A DNA stretch of 64,000 bases from JADLHS01 sp039806955 (GCA_039806955.1 JBDHQI010000018.1:20855-84854); one strand, 5' to 3'. Counted from the first letter of the stretch, positions 46,882 through 57,594 are shown. Notes: generated by a model from the sequence alone, not told the origin. Made by a program: numbers and translations.

Positions 46882-48480
46882 TCACTGACGCGGTCGTTGC
46901 GGCGTGTGAGTAGCCGGGGAGAGCGCCTTGCGGGGGGCGTCCAGCGTATAAAGCCCGCGCGGAAAATGCGGGGCATCAAACCAATCCGCCAGCAACTGTA
47001 ATTCAATTGAGCTGAACCCAACCGTCGAGGACCGCGCGAACGCGAGGGTTTGCGGCGTCTCAGCGGTCATGCTGGTGGCGCAAAAGGCCAGATTGGTGTG
47101 CAGCATCTGCAACCACGGCGCCCCGGCATTGGTGTGGGCCAACTGGGCGCGACTGAACGCCAGCCGCATCAACTGACCAATCTGAAGCCAGTTGCCCACT
47201 TGCGGGCCGGAATTCTCCCAATCGTAATAGACCAGATTGGGTTCCGCTTCCAACTTTTGAATAAACTCCACCGGCAACGAACGGTTTGTCGGGGCATTGG
47301 CCACAAACCCGCCCTGGAGAGTAGTGCCAGACCGCGTGAAGGTGGGATTACAAAACGGCACTCCTTTCCAAGTCACCTGATCCGCATTCGTCATCCAGGT
47401 GAAGACGCCGAGACGATTGGTCGCCAGTTCCAAGTTCACCTGCTCCAGCAAGAAATCCTTGAGGGCCAGGAATTGTGATTTTGCATCCGGAGATTGGGTT
47501 GTAAAAAAGTGCAGCCACGGCGCCTGGTCCTGTGACCAGAAAAAAATCTGATCCGGCGCAGCCCCTAATTGGTGCGATTGCCAAAAGGGTAATGACTCCA
47601 AGTATGGCTTGAATCCGCGCAAAGCAGAGAAGCTGATGAGCGGCTGGCTGATTGAATTGGAGGGGATGTTCCATGCTGTCAACGGCAGCGGCAATGGGTT
47701 CGCAAAAGTCACGGTGCCGCGAGTTTTAATGACCTCACCGGCACCAAACATGCCCAGGCGCAATGATTCAATCGCTGGTAGCACGGCGGTACGGCCAACC
47801 AGACGCCGCATCAATCGGGCATCATCCAGTTGCAACTCCAGGAAATAATTCGTGCTCGAGTTTCCCGTTGAGGCCGTCAACGCTGAAAGTCTCTGGCGAA
47901 AGTCCGCCGCAAAATCGGGAGCCGGTTGGATTGATTCAGGCGCCGCCAGCGTCAGCAGGGTCCAATCTTGCAAACGATCCCACTTGATTAACGGAGCAAT
48001 TCCAATTTCGGAGGCAAGTGGATTAAGAATGGCAGTTATATTACTTTGCCAGAACTCCACCCGGTCCGATGGCAGGCGCATGGCCAGCTCCAACTCGATC
48101 GGACCGTTAGTGTTGCCGCGCAGTTCCCCAACGGATTCTTCCCGCAGCAAATCATCGAGTATGCTGCGAATTGCTGCCGTGCTCAGCGGCGACGGTGCCG
48201 CGTTGGTGACAACCGCTTGACTCAGAGCCGCCGTCAGCTTGTCGAAAATTTGCGCCTCAAGTTTGGCGCTCTCCGGCAACTCCCAGATTTGCTTCAACTT
48301 CCAGGTATTGGTGGCGGTCAGAATCTGCGTTTTCCCGACCCAATGAAATTGCCCGAGAACCCGGAAGCCTGATTTGAAGGTGGCGGCCGAATCCGTATTT
48401 TGCTCCGAAGCGGCTCGCTTACATCCAACCAGGGCAATTGCGGCAACGAATAAAATCAACCACGTCTTAACTTCACGCAT
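46882..48480 (-). CDS. large predicted lipoprotein of unknown function
   Basis: The 532-residue product starts with a lipoprotein signal (LILFVAAIALVGCKR, Cys 20). The body is rich in Trp and aromatic pairs (WKLKQIWELPES; FWSQDQAPWLHFFTTQ; VYYDWENSGPQVGNWLQIG) with no recognised domain. Length and periodic layout suggest a two-domain periplasmic protein. It sits between a GspC/PilP-like gene and a glycosyltransferase gene, all on the minus strand; whether they share a job is not shown. Confidence 0.65.
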   Translation of the reverse strand: MREVKTWLILFVAAIALVGCKRAASEQNTDSAATFKSGFRVLGQFHWVGKTQILTATNTWKLKQIWELPESAKLEAQIFDKLTAALSQAVVTNAAPSPLSTAAIRSILDDLLREESVGELRGNTNGPIELELAMRLPSDRVEFWQSNITAILNPLASEIGIAPLIKWDRLQDWTLLTLAAPESIQPAPDFAADFRQRLSALTASTGNSSTNYFLELQLDDARLMRRLVGRTAVLPAIESLRLGMFGAGEVIKTRGTVTFANPLPLPLTAWNIPSNSISQPLISFSALRGFKPYLESLPFWQSHQLGAAPDQIFFWSQDQAPWLHFFTTQSPDAKSQFLALKDFLLEQVNLELATNRLGVFTWMTNADQVTWKGVPFCNPTFTRSGTTLQGGFVANAPTNRSLPVEFIQKLEAEPNLVYYDWENSGPQVGNWLQIGQLMRLAFSRAQLAHTNAGAPWLQMLHTNLAFCATSMTAETPQTLAFARSSTVGFSSIELQLLADWFDAPHFPRGLYTLDAPRKALSPATHTPQRPRQ

Positions 48481-48525
48481 AACGGCAAAATCTTGCCTGA
48501 AATCTCAGTTCCGAAAAGGGAAATT

Positions 48526-50241
48526 CTACCGGGTTGAGTCCTTGCGTTTCAGAATCAGCAGATAGTCCTGCCAGCGTCCGGATGTTGAACCAGAATCAGT
48601 TGGTCGTCCTCCCCCGGCGTCTTGAGAGTTAATCGTGCCAACCAAGACATAATATCGCTCCCAATATTGGGGCCACCAGTCCAGCAGCGCTTTCTCGCTA
48701 TCCGGATGCGTCAACCAGGAAAACGGATTGTTGATGAACACCATGTATGCGGGTTGTTCTTGTTCGATTTGTGCAATGGTATCCGCCTGCATTTTGGCGG
48801 CGTAAGGATGTCGTTCCATCAGCGAGTACATGTATATCTGACCAGTTGCCGAGCGCCGGCGGGAATAAAAATAAATTTCCGGCTCAGAACCCAACACCGC
48901 AATGCGATCGGTCGGTTGAGTGTCGGCAGCAATCATCAACGCCGCCTTGCGAGTATCGCTGAAAATCGTTGAGCGATAAATGGTGTTTACGGCCTGATCC
49001 GGCGGCAACGCGTACCAGATCGCACCATTCCCGAACAATACTGCCGCGAGGGCCACGCCCGCCACTACGACGACACCCAGCGCAAGAAACAGTTCCACAC
49101 TCTGATCTCCGCGCAATAGTTGCAGACTGCGGCTCACCGCCACGGCAATCAACAACGCCAGGACCGGCAACAACAGAATAAAGTAATGCCCGCGAAAATA
49201 GAAACCCACGCTGATTGCCAGCGCCGAAAACGCCAGCAAACTGAGCAGGAAAAACCGGGCGTCACGACCCAGTCGTTCGTCCCACCACAACATCAGTGCG
49301 CCCACCCACGGCAACAGCCAGAAAATGAGATTCGGTCCCACCACGGTCCGCAGCATGGTGCTGATCATATCCCCGGCGTTGACGAGTGGAATTCCTGTGG
49401 CGTATTGCCGACCGTAACTCACTGTCCAAAACCAAAACTCTGGAAACACGCCCGCCAACCACATCCACAGACAGACCAACAGATAGGGGAGTACGCAACC
49501 TGCGCTGTATCCTGCCCATTCACGTATCAGCCCCGGCCAGTCCCAGCCGGGGCGTTTCCCCGCGCGGCGCCGCGGGAAGCGGCGCGTGCCCAAGCCGCCG
49601 TCGCCAGTGCCAAATTTCACCGCCGCCCAGCGGGTCCAGAGGAGATAGAGGCCACCAAACAACCCAAAGAAAACACCGTGCTGCTTCATGACGAAGGCCA
49701 GGCCAAACAAGCTGCCCGCCACGAAATGTCGCCATACACTCCGTTTCTCCAAAGCGCTCAACAGCACCAAAATGCCGCCCACTGCCGGTAAAACGACGTA
49801 ATGCGTGGCGTGACCGGCCAGTCCGAGCACATCGGGACTGAGCGACATCAGGGCGTAACTCACCGCTGCCACCGCGCCAGCCACGGGATCAAGTAATTTA
49901 CGCCCCAGCCAATAAAGCAGCCAGATGGTCGCTGCGTTAACAAGCGCCAGTCCCAAGTGAATGCCCGTCGGGGTTTGACCGAACACCGCCATGCTGACCG
50001 CATAGGCGACGTAAGTGCCCGGTAATTTCATGTTGTAAGCGTCCTTGTAAGGCGGCACACCTTCGAGCAAAAGCTGACCCGCGTAAGCGTACTCGCCTTC
50101 ATCGCGCTCCAGGGGCATGTCGCGCAGGCGCACACGCACCAGCAAGGCGAACACAATTGCCAGGAGCACGAAAATCCAGGCATGCCGTGGCAAACTCTGA
50201 CGCCAATGTGCCGGAAATAGTTTGTCCATCAGATTCCGCAT
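48526..50241 (-). CDS. GT39/ArnT-like integral membrane glycosyltransferase
   Basis: The 571-residue protein has about 11 membrane spans and a periplasmic C-terminal part. The first periplasmic loop carries RDMPLERDEGEYAYAGQLLL, the acidic D-E motif of ArnT/PMT enzymes that transfer sugars from lipid carriers. Loop text VFLLDYNMKLPGTYV is also typical (here KDAYNMKLPGTYVAYAVSMA). Acceptor (lipid A, protein or polysaccharide) cannot be told. ATG 50241 gives the usual short cytoplasmic start; ATG 50229 is possible. Confidence 0.8.
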   Translation of the reverse strand: MRNLMDKLFPAHWRQSLPRHAWIFVLLAIVFALLVRVRLRDMPLERDEGEYAYAGQLLLEGVPPYKDAYNMKLPGTYVAYAVSMAVFGQTPTGIHLGLALVNAATIWLLYWLGRKLLDPVAGAVAAVSYALMSLSPDVLGLAGHATHYVVLPAVGGILVLLSALEKRSVWRHFVAGSLFGLAFVMKQHGVFFGLFGGLYLLWTRWAAVKFGTGDGGLGTRRFPRRRAGKRPGWDWPGLIREWAGYSAGCVLPYLLVCLWMWLAGVFPEFWFWTVSYGRQYATGIPLVNAGDMISTMLRTVVGPNLIFWLLPWVGALMLWWDERLGRDARFFLLSLLAFSALAISVGFYFRGHYFILLLPVLALLIAVAVSRSLQLLRGDQSVELFLALGVVVVAGVALAAVLFGNGAIWYALPPDQAVNTIYRSTIFSDTRKAALMIAADTQPTDRIAVLGSEPEIYFYSRRRSATGQIYMYSLMERHPYAAKMQADTIAQIEQEQPAYMVFINNPFSWLTHPDSEKALLDWWPQYWERYYVLVGTINSQDAGGGRPTDSGSTSGRWQDYLLILKRKDSTR

Positions 50242-50356
50242 GAGGCCGGATTATTATCCTAAGATACGAAAAAGGAAAAGCCCGCATCGCGCAACCCGCC
50301 CGAACGATTTGGCTCAAGGGCACGGCCACCAGGTGATGCCTTGATGCGTGAACCCT

Positions 50357-51784
50357 TCAGCGCCGCCTGAACAGGTTCTTGGCCTTGATCAACTCCGCCA
50401 CGGGCGCGGGCACCTGCGTTTCCCAACTGGGATCGTTGTTTTGCAGCGCGGTGATGACCTGGTTCGAACCAACCGCCAGGTAATCCGGATTAAAGTTGCG
50501 AATCGGCTCGAGAAATCCGTTGGCGCGCAGGTGGGCGTACAGGTGTTTAATCTTTTCCGGCGGCTGATAGTTGTCGAGCGTGATCGTCTGACCGGTCGTG
50601 CGGTCCAGCCACGGATAGACATACAGTTTCACACCGGGACGACACATCTGTCCGAGCGATTCCATCAAGCCGCCCCCCAAATCGGTGTAACTGTTTTCGT
50701 CCAGCACGTCGCGCAGACGGATCAAGCCCAGCGGCAAGCCGATCATTTTTTGCGTGTAACGGGAGAGAAAATGGATCAGCCGATGGTAACGACGAAAGTT
50801 GGAGATCAACACCGGACGATTCAAAGTCCGCAGCAGGTCCACGCGATCCAGAAAATCGTGCCGGTCAATGGCGTCACCAACCTGTAATTGTTTCAAGGTC
50901 ATTTCCAGCAGGATCGCCGGCGCCACGCCGTCCAGGTCCGGTTCAGTTTCAAATTGTTCGCGGGCGCGTTCGAGCATGTCGAACATCGGCGTGGTCAACG
51001 GGCGAAAACTGCCGCGCTCCACCAACACCGGCTTTTGCCACAGGGTTTCCCCCGGAATCACCGTCTCGCCGTCCGCCAGGAACATCGCCGCCTGCGTCAG
51101 ACCTTGTTCCACCAGTTGCAGCGTCATCAACCGGTTGTCCACCGCGACGAAACACGGACCGGACAGCTTGATCATGTCCACTTCCACGCGCTGCCGGTTC
51201 AAGCCATCGAGCAGTGAACCGAGCAAGCGTTCCGGTTGCGACTGCAGAAAAAACGCCGCGTAAATCAGGTTCACGCCGATGATGCCAATGGCTTCCTGTT
51301 CGCGGGCGGGCTCGGAATCGAACAACCGCACGTGAACGATGATCTCGGAGAAGGATTGTCGAGGCTCACCCTGGAAGCGGATGCCCATCCAACCCTGGCC
51401 TTCCTGTTTGCGGGTGTAACTATGGGTTGCCACCGTGTTGGCAAAGCTGAAAAACGTGGTGCGCTCGCCGCGGATCGGGTCCAGGCGATGCAGCAAGAGC
51501 TGGTATTCCCGATCCAACATGGCCTGCAATCGCTGGCGGCTGACGTACCGCTCGGTCGGACCATAAATCGCGTCGCTCACCGCCATGTCATAGGCGGAAA
51601 TGGTTTTGGCCACTGTGCCTGAAGCGCCGCCGACGCGGAAGAACCGCCGCGCGACCTCCTGTCCGGCACCGATTTCAGCGAAGATGCCGTACTTCGCGTG
51701 GTCGCGATTAATCTGCAACGCTTTCTGGTCCGGGTCCAGTTGCGTTTCGTCCGCGCGGAAAAAATGCGTCTGTGTGTCGGCCAT
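50357..51784 (-). CDS. conserved protein of unknown function, widespread in Bacteroidota/Verrucomicrobiota
   Basis: The 475-residue protein has no signal peptide. The strongly conserved-looking start ADETQLDPDQKALQINRDHA, then YGIFAEIGAGQEVARRFFRV GASGTVAKTISAYDM matches a family I remember under contradictory names (nicotinate-nucleotide adenylyltransferase, TonB-dependent receptor), neither supported here: there are no beta-barrel strands and no nucleotidyltransferase HxGH. C-terminal MVLGVGIF-like repeats are absent; the end is RRRK-like basic (KAKNLFRRR). It is located before the pyruvate carboxylase gene but reads the same way. Confidence 0.7.
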   Translation of the reverse strand: MADTQTHFFRADETQLDPDQKALQINRDHAKYGIFAEIGAGQEVARRFFRVGGASGTVAKTISAYDMAVSDAIYGPTERYVSRQRLQAMLDREYQLLLHRLDPIRGERTTFFSFANTVATHSYTRKQEGQGWMGIRFQGEPRQSFSEIIVHVRLFDSEPAREQEAIGIIGVNLIYAAFFLQSQPERLLGSLLDGLNRQRVEVDMIKLSGPCFVAVDNRLMTLQLVEQGLTQAAMFLADGETVIPGETLWQKPVLVERGSFRPLTTPMFDMLERAREQFETEPDLDGVAPAILLEMTLKQLQVGDAIDRHDFLDRVDLLRTLNRPVLISNFRRYHRLIHFLSRYTQKMIGLPLGLIRLRDVLDENSYTDLGGGLMESLGQMCRPGVKLYVYPWLDRTTGQTITLDNYQPPEKIKHLYAHLRANGFLEPIRNFNPDYLAVGSNQVITALQNNDPSWETQVPAPVAELIKAKNLFRRR

Positions 51785-51915
51785 GTTGCTAAAATGAAAG
51801 CGTCAGTGCTTGGTTCGTTACGACGGATCGAGACCGCGCTGGCGTCCCAGTTGCCTGATTTTGAAAATCCCGGTTCAATGCAGTCAATCTCGATTTTGCC
51901 GCGCGCCCATCACCT

Positions 51916-54900
51916 TCAACGCAACCGCAGGAGCAGATCCTTGCTCTCGACGGCTTCGCCGACCTGCACTGACAATTGTTCCACCACGCCAGCGCAGGGC
52001 GCGTAAATGGTGGTCTGCATTTTCATGGCTTCCAGCACCGCCAGCTTGTCGCCCTTGGCCACTTTGGCGCCGAGACTGACGGCCAACGCCGTCACCAAAC
52101 CGGGAATCGGCGCGCCGACTTCCTGCGGCTTGGCTGGATCAGCTTTGGCGCGCGCTTTGACCGTCGCCTTGACGGATTTGTCCGACACGGAAATCTGACG
52201 GGTCATGCCGTTCAACTCGAAATTCACCGCACGCCGCCCATCCGGGTCCACCGCGCCAATGTTCACGAGCCGGATGAACAGTGTCTTGCCCGGTTCGATG
52301 TCCACCGAAATTTCCTGGCCGGGTTTCATCCCATAGAAAAACGACGGGGTCGGCAGCACGGATACATCGCTGTGCGCGTTCACCTTCCGGGCATAATCAG
52401 TAAATACGGCGGGATACATGACGTAACTGAACGCGTCATCCATCGTCGCCTCGCGCTTGAGCTTGGGCGTCAGCTCGTCCCTGATTTTATTGAAATTCAG
52501 CGGCTTTAATTCCGCGCCGGGGCGGCCCGGCAACGGCTTGCGCTGACCCAGCACAACGTGCTGCAATTTCCGGGGCCAGCCCCCGAGCGGCTGCCCCAAC
52601 CCCCCGCGCAACATATCAATCACCGATTCCGGGAACGGCACGCTGCCTGGCTCCAGATTCAACACATCGGCGGGTTTGATGCCGCGCGTGACGAGGAACA
52701 TGGTCATGTCGCCAATCGCCTTGCTACTCGGCGTGACTTTGATCACGTCGCCGAACAGTTGATTGACCTCGGCATACGTGCGCGCAATTTCCGGCCAATG
52801 ACTCGCCAACCCCATCGCATTGGCCTGTTCTTTTAAATTCGTGAACTGGCCGCCGGGCATCTCGTGCAGATAAACCTCCGCGCTGCCGGATTTGGGCGCG
52901 GTATCGAACGGCGCGTAATAAGTGCGAACCTGCTCCCAATAATCGGCCAGCTCATTCAGCGCGTCCAAATTCAAACCGGTATCGCGCCGGGTGAATTGCA
53001 GCGCCGCCACCACCGAGTTGAGGTTCGGTTGACTCGTCGAACCGCTCAGCGAAGCGTTGGCCAGATCCACGATGTCCACGCCCGCTTCCGCCGCGCTCAG
53101 AATACTGGCGGCCGCAATACCGCTGGTATCATGCGTGTGAAAATGCACCGGCAACCCGACTTCTTCCCGCAACGCCTTAACCAATACCCGCGCGGCCGGC
53201 GGACGACACAACCCCGCCATGTCTTTCAAGCCAAGAATATGCGCGCCCATTCTCTCGAGTTCCCTGGCGAGCTTGATGTAATACTTCAGTGAATACTTGG
53301 CGCGCGCTGGATCGAGAATGTTCCCGGTGTAGCACAGCGCGCCTTCGCAGATCGCGTGCGTTTCGTTCACCGCTTCCATCGCCACCTTGAGGTTGGGCAG
53401 GTAATTCAGCGAATCGAAGATGCGGAAAATATCCATGCCCGCCGCCGCCGCGTGCTTCACAAAACCCGCCACCGCATTATCCGGGTAATTCGAGTAACCA
53501 ACGGCATTCGAGCCGCGAAACAGCATTTGGAAACAGATGTTCGGAATTCGGGCCCGCAACGCGCGCAATCGCGCCCACGGGTCTTCATGCAGAAAACGCA
53601 GCGACGCGTCAAAGGTCGCGCCACCCCACATTTCCAGCGAGAACAATCGCGGCGTGCAACGCGCCACCACGTCCGCCACCGCCAGCATGTCGTAAGTGCG
53701 CAAGCGCGTGGCGAACAGCGATTGGTGCGCGTCGCGAAATGTGGTTTCCGTGACGAGCAGTTGTTTCTGCTTACGCGTCCACTCGGCGAACTTCTTCGGC
53801 CCCAACTCCAGCAACAACTGCCGCGTTCCGGCGGGCGGCGCTTGTTTCTGATCCCATATCGGCACGCGGGCCGGCCCCAATGTTTCCCTGGGCACGTAAC
53901 CTTTCACATGCGGGTTGCCGTTCACCGTTACGTCAGCCAGGAAGGTCAGCAGCTTGGTCGCCCGATCCCGGCGCGGCTTGAACTTGAACAGCTCTGGACT
54001 GGTGTCAATCAACGTGGTGGACGCCTGACCGCTCTTGAAAATGTCGTTGTGAATGACGTTCTCCAGAAACGGAATGTTTGTCTTCACGCCGCGGATGCGA
54101 AACTCCGTCAGCGCCCGCCCCATCCGCTGCAGCGCCGTTTCAAAGGTCGGCCCGCTCGACGTCAGTTTCACGAGCAGTGAATCGTAGAACGGCGTGATCA
54201 CCGCCCCGGCGAAACCCATGCCGCCATCCAGGCGCACGCCAAATCCGCCCGCCGAGCGGTAGGTCAGAATGCGCCCGTAATCCGGCTGAAATTTATTCTC
54301 GGGATCCTCGGTGGTGATGCGGCATTGCACGGCGTACCCGTTACGCGCGATCTGGTCTTGCGGCGGAATCCCCACCTCCGCGTCGTGCATCCGCTGACCG
54401 GCGGCGATCAAAATCTGTGAACGCACCAGATCCAATCCCGTAACCACTTCCGTCACGGTGTGTTCGACCTGAATGCGCGGGTTCATCTCAATGAAGAACC
54501 ATTCCCTGGTGTCCTGATCGTAAAGGAATTCCACTGTCCCCGCGTTGTCGTAACCAATCTCCTGGCACAACCGCACCGCCGCCGCGCACAGTTCGCGCCG
54601 CACCGTTTCGTCCAACGCCACGCTGGGCGCGATTTCAATGACTTTTTGATGTCGCCGCTGCACCGAGCAATCGCGTTCATGCAGATGCACCACGTTGCCG
54701 TGTTGGTCTCCGAGAATCTGCACTTCGATGTGTTTGGCGCGCGGAATGTAGCGCTCAAGGAAAACGGCGGAATTGCCGAACGCACGCCCCGCCTCGCCTT
54801 GCGCTTCATCCAGTAACGCAGCGAGATCGCCCGGTTTCTGCACCACGCGCATGCCGCGCCCGCCCCCGCCGAACGCGGCCTTGATCATCAGCGGGAAACC

Positions 54901-55386
54901 AATCTGCTTCGCAATTTTCAGCGCCGCGTTCCGATTGGCCACCGGATCTTCCGTGCCCGGCAACGTCGGCACACCCACTTTTTGCGCCAGTGTTCGCGCG
55001 GCGGTTTTATCGCCCATCAAACGCAACAACCTGGCCTGTGGACCAACAAACGTAATTCCCGCCGCAGCACAGGCGTCCGCAAAGTCCGCGTTCTCCGCCA
55101 AAAATCCGTAACCGGGATGGATGAAATCCACGCCCTTTTCCTTTGCCAACGCGATAATCCCCGGAATGTCGAGATACGCGCCCACCGGCCCTTTGCCCAC
55201 GCCGACCAAGTACGCCTCATCCGCCTTGAAACGATGAATGGCCAGCCGGTCCTCCTGCGCGTAGATCGCCACGGTTCGCAGTCCCAACTCCGTTGCCGCG
55301 CGGAAAACGCGGATGGCAATTTCACTGCGATTGGCAACAAGCAGTTTACGCGGCAGCGCGGATGAAGTTGATGTGGCAGAACTCAT
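51916..55386 (-). CDS. pyc: pyruvate carboxylase
   Basis: Pyc makes oxaloacetate from pyruvate, bicarbonate and ATP, refilling the TCA cycle. The 1156-residue length is normal for the single-chain form. Biotin carboxylase domain: KLLVANRSEIAIRVFRAATE and ATP-grasp GGGGRGMRVV; carboxyltransferase (DRE-TIM/HMGL barrel) around residues 530-840 with FHTHDTSGIAAASILSAAEA; biotin carrier domain at the end with the biotinyl Lys in VLEAMKMQTTI. The start chosen is the longest ATG (55386), preceded by a possible leader. It is a single-gene unit flanked by a divergent tadA. Confidence 0.97.
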   Translation of the reverse strand: MSSATSTSSALPRKLLVANRSEIAIRVFRAATELGLRTVAIYAQEDRLAIHRFKADEAYLVGVGKGPVGAYLDIPGIIALAKEKGVDFIHPGYGFLAENADFADACAAAGITFVGPQARLLRLMGDKTAARTLAQKVGVPTLPGTEDPVANRNAALKIAKQIGFPLMIKAAFGGGGRGMRVVQKPGDLAALLDEAQGEAGRAFGNSAVFLERYIPRAKHIEVQILGDQHGNVVHLHERDCSVQRRHQKVIEIAPSVALDETVRRELCAAAVRLCQEIGYDNAGTVEFLYDQDTREWFFIEMNPRIQVEHTVTEVVTGLDLVRSQILIAAGQRMHDAEVGIPPQDQIARNGYAVQCRITTEDPENKFQPDYGRILTYRSAGGFGVRLDGGMGFAGAVITPFYDSLLVKLTSSGPTFETALQRMGRALTEFRIRGVKTNIPFLENVIHNDIFKSGQASTTLIDTSPELFKFKPRRDRATKLLTFLADVTVNGNPHVKGYVPRETLGPARVPIWDQKQAPPAGTRQLLLELGPKKFAEWTRKQKQLLVTETTFRDAHQSLFATRLRTYDMLAVADVVARCTPRLFSLEMWGGATFDASLRFLHEDPWARLRALRARIPNICFQMLFRGSNAVGYSNYPDNAVAGFVKHAAAAGMDIFRIFDSLNYLPNLKVAMEAVNETHAICEGALCYTGNILDPARAKYSLKYYIKLARELERMGAHILGLKDMAGLCRPPAARVLVKALREEVGLPVHFHTHDTSGIAAASILSAAEAGVDIVDLANASLSGSTSQPNLNSVVAALQFTRRDTGLNLDALNELADYWEQVRTYYAPFDTAPKSGSAEVYLHEMPGGQFTNLKEQANAMGLASHWPEIARTYAEVNQLFGDVIKVTPSSKAIGDMTMFLVTRGIKPADVLNLEPGSVPFPESVIDMLRGGLGQPLGGWPRKLQHVVLGQRKPLPGRPGAELKPLNFNKIRDELTPKLKREATMDDAFSYVMYPAVFTDYARKVNAHSDVSVLPTPSFFYGMKPGQEISVDIEPGKTLFIRLVNIGAVDPDGRRAVNFELNGMTRQISVSDKSVKATVKARAKADPAKPQEVGAPIPGLVTALAVSLGAKVAKGDKLAVLEAMKMQTTIYAPCAGVVEQLSVQVGEAVESKDLLLRLR

Positions 55387-55596
55387 AAATCAAAGCAGCA
55401 GGTATGAAACTCCATTCACTCCCCGCAAGCAATCTTGGAATGGCCGCGACGACGCTTTACCTCTCGAAGACACCTCGATAAACACCGCTTGGGCCGCGGC
55501 GGAAAGCGCCCGGGTTAAAATATCGTGAACGGCGCTTGCGACAAATCGTTGACCAGATATGGTGATCGCGTGGCGACAATATGACCGCAATTCGAG

Positions 55597-56106
55597 ATGA
55601 ACCATCCCATCATTGACCTGCAAAGCGACCATTACTTCATGGGTGAAGCCTTGCGGCAGGCGGCCCGCGCCTATGAAGCGGAGGAGGTGCCCATTGGCGC
55701 GGTCGTGGTCCGGGAGGGGCGCGTCATCGCGCGCGCTTTCAATCAGGTCGAGCTGCTCAAGGACGCCACCGCGCACGCCGAGATGCTCGCCATCACGCAG
55801 GCCGAGGAGGCCGTCGGCGACTGGCGGCTCAACGACTGCACGCTTTACGTGACGAAGGAACCGTGCCCGATGTGCGCCGGAGCGATTGTGCATGTGCGCT
55901 TCGCCCGGGTGGTGTTTGGCGCGGGCGACCCCAAGGGCGGCGCGGCGGGCAGCGCGTTGAATCTGCTGCAATTCCCGACGTTGAACCATCGGTGCGAAAT
56001 CACTCGCGGCGTGCGGGAGGAGGAATGCCGGCAACTCCTGCTCGCGTTTTTCGCCGAGCAACGGGAAAAAAACGAGCAGGCGCGCCGGCAATCGGAACGA
56101 AATTAA
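55597..56106 (+). CDS. tadA: tRNA-specific adenosine deaminase
   Basis: TadA converts adenosine 34 of the tRNA-Arg(ACG) anticodon to inosine. The 169-residue product has the zinc/catalytic pair H60-A-E62 (TAHAEMLAITQ) and P-C90-x2-C93 (EPCPMCAGAIV), and the characteristic VPIGAVVVREGRVIA and FGAGDPKGGAAGSALNLL loops. The length is normal with a short polar tail. It is divergent from pyc, with 210 bases between them that hold no other gene. Confidence 0.95.
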   Translation: MNHPIIDLQSDHYFMGEALRQAARAYEAEEVPIGAVVVREGRVIARAFNQVELLKDATAHAEMLAITQAEEAVGDWRLNDCTLYVTKEPCPMCAGAIVHVRFARVVFGAGDPKGGAAGSALNLLQFPTLNHRCEITRGVREEECRQLLLAFFAEQREKNEQARRQSERN

Positions 56107-56244
56107 CCTGTGCCAACCGAGTAATGCTCGTTCGACGACGAGGAAATCCGGCTCATCGCCGGGCAGAACACCCCTGGTCACTTTTCATTTTTCATTTTCA
56201 AGAAACGTATCGCCGAAGCCATTCCCGCCGACTAATCTGCGCCA

Positions 56245-57429
56245 GTGGCTTCACGACATCTGGCAACAGCGTTGGCACTTTTGAGTCTGGTTCTCGGCGC
56301 CGAACTTCCCGCGCGCGCACAGATTGATCCCAGCGCGCGCAACCTGCTCCATCTGGGTTACGATCAGCCGTTGGCCGGACGCGGCCCCCAGGCGGTCTAC
56401 GCCTATTACTATTACAACAACCCCAACTTTCAACGCACCAACCTGGCGCTGCGAGTGGCGGTGGCTCCGGTTTATTTTGACGGCGAACTGGGTTTCCGCG
56501 AGGCCCTTTCGCCTCATACCGATCTTGGACTGGCGGTGAGCGGCGGCGGGTTCAACGATAATTACTATGAGATTCGCCAAGGCCATTACCACCGGGACGA
56601 AAGTTTCGAAGGTTACGGCGGCGGTGCGGCTTTGAAGTTGTACCATCGCCTCAACCCGGACCAACTGATTCCGTTGAATTACGTGTTGAGTGGCGGCTTT
56701 CACTATTCCACCTACGACACCGCCAGTGAAACCGCGCCCGCGTTTGAATTGCCGGATGAGCGGGTAAACCTGTCCGTGCGCACCGGTTTGCGGCTGGCCG
56801 GACGCGAACCCGTGCTGTACCCGGATCTCGCCATGGAATTATCGGTTTGGTACGAGCACGAATGGCGGCTGGTCGAAGACCGGTATTATGGATTTGGCAA
56901 CGATCGCAAGGTCGTTCCCAGCGTGGGCACCTACTGGCTGTATGCGGGCTTGAACTATTCGTGGACCAACAGCGGCACGCAATTCACCGCGGCGCTGACC
57001 TCTGGGGGGTCGCATCACTCCGATCGCTTCAGCGCCGCGCGGCTGGGCGGCGTGCTCCCGCTGGCGGCGGAATTTCCGCTGACCCTGCCCGGATACTATT
57101 ATCAGGAAATTTCCGCCGCGCGTTTCACGCATCTGAGCGTTTCCTATTCGGTTTCACTGTCCGCGAATCACCGCTGGCAACTGCGCCTGGGCGGCACCTC
57201 TTCGCATGTGGAATATATCTCCGGATTCAACCAGTCCACGCACTGGCATACCGGCGTCGGCCCCGATCTTTCCTATACGTCGCAGAATGATGCCTGGCGC
57301 GTTATTTTGCGGTACGGTTATGGCATCAACGCCGAGCGCAATCACGGTACGGGCGCGCACAGCATCGGACTGCTGTGCCAGTTCAATTTTGGTCCCGAAC
57401 CCAATTGGCGGCACCTGCTCCGGTGGTAA
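56245..57429 (+). CDS. outer-membrane beta-barrel protein
   Basis: The 394-residue product starts with a signal peptide (MASRHLATALALLSLVLGAE, then LPARAQ) after a GTG start. It is Tyr-rich with repeated amphipathic strands (YAYYYYNNPNFQRTNLALRV; TSGGSHHSDRFSAARLGGVL; FTHLSVSYSVSLSANHRWQL) as in transport or surface-barrel proteins. The C-terminus ends LLRW, not Phe, but the last strands are otherwise canonical. Cargo is unknown. It lies between tadA and alaS with no obvious shared role. Confidence 0.75.
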   Translation: MASRHLATALALLSLVLGAELPARAQIDPSARNLLHLGYDQPLAGRGPQAVYAYYYYNNPNFQRTNLALRVAVAPVYFDGELGFREALSPHTDLGLAVSGGGFNDNYYEIRQGHYHRDESFEGYGGGAALKLYHRLNPDQLIPLNYVLSGGFHYSTYDTASETAPAFELPDERVNLSVRTGLRLAGREPVLYPDLAMELSVWYEHEWRLVEDRYYGFGNDRKVVPSVGTYWLYAGLNYSWTNSGTQFTAALTSGGSHHSDRFSAARLGGVLPLAAEFPLTLPGYYYQEISAARFTHLSVSYSVSLSANHRWQLRLGGTSSHVEYISGFNQSTHWHTGVGPDLSYTSQNDAWRVILRYGYGINAERNHGTGAHSIGLLCQFNFGPEPNWRHLLRW

Positions 57430-57594
57430 ACCGCGCCCGGTTCGAGGACCAAAACTTCAACTCGCTTCGTCGCGCCGACTTTTGCTAAAGTCCCCACCCT
57501 GATTTGGGCCGCGGATTCACCGCCCGGATCAGAGCTTCCGCCAATGATCGGGAGCCGCCGGATTCCGTTTACGAATCGTCAAGCGACGCTTTAC

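Noticed and set aside
50357..51784. TonB-dependent receptor or nicotinate-nucleotide adenylyltransferase
   Set aside because: No signal peptide, plug or barrel strands, and no nucleotidyltransferase HxGH motif; the names seem to be database carry-over.
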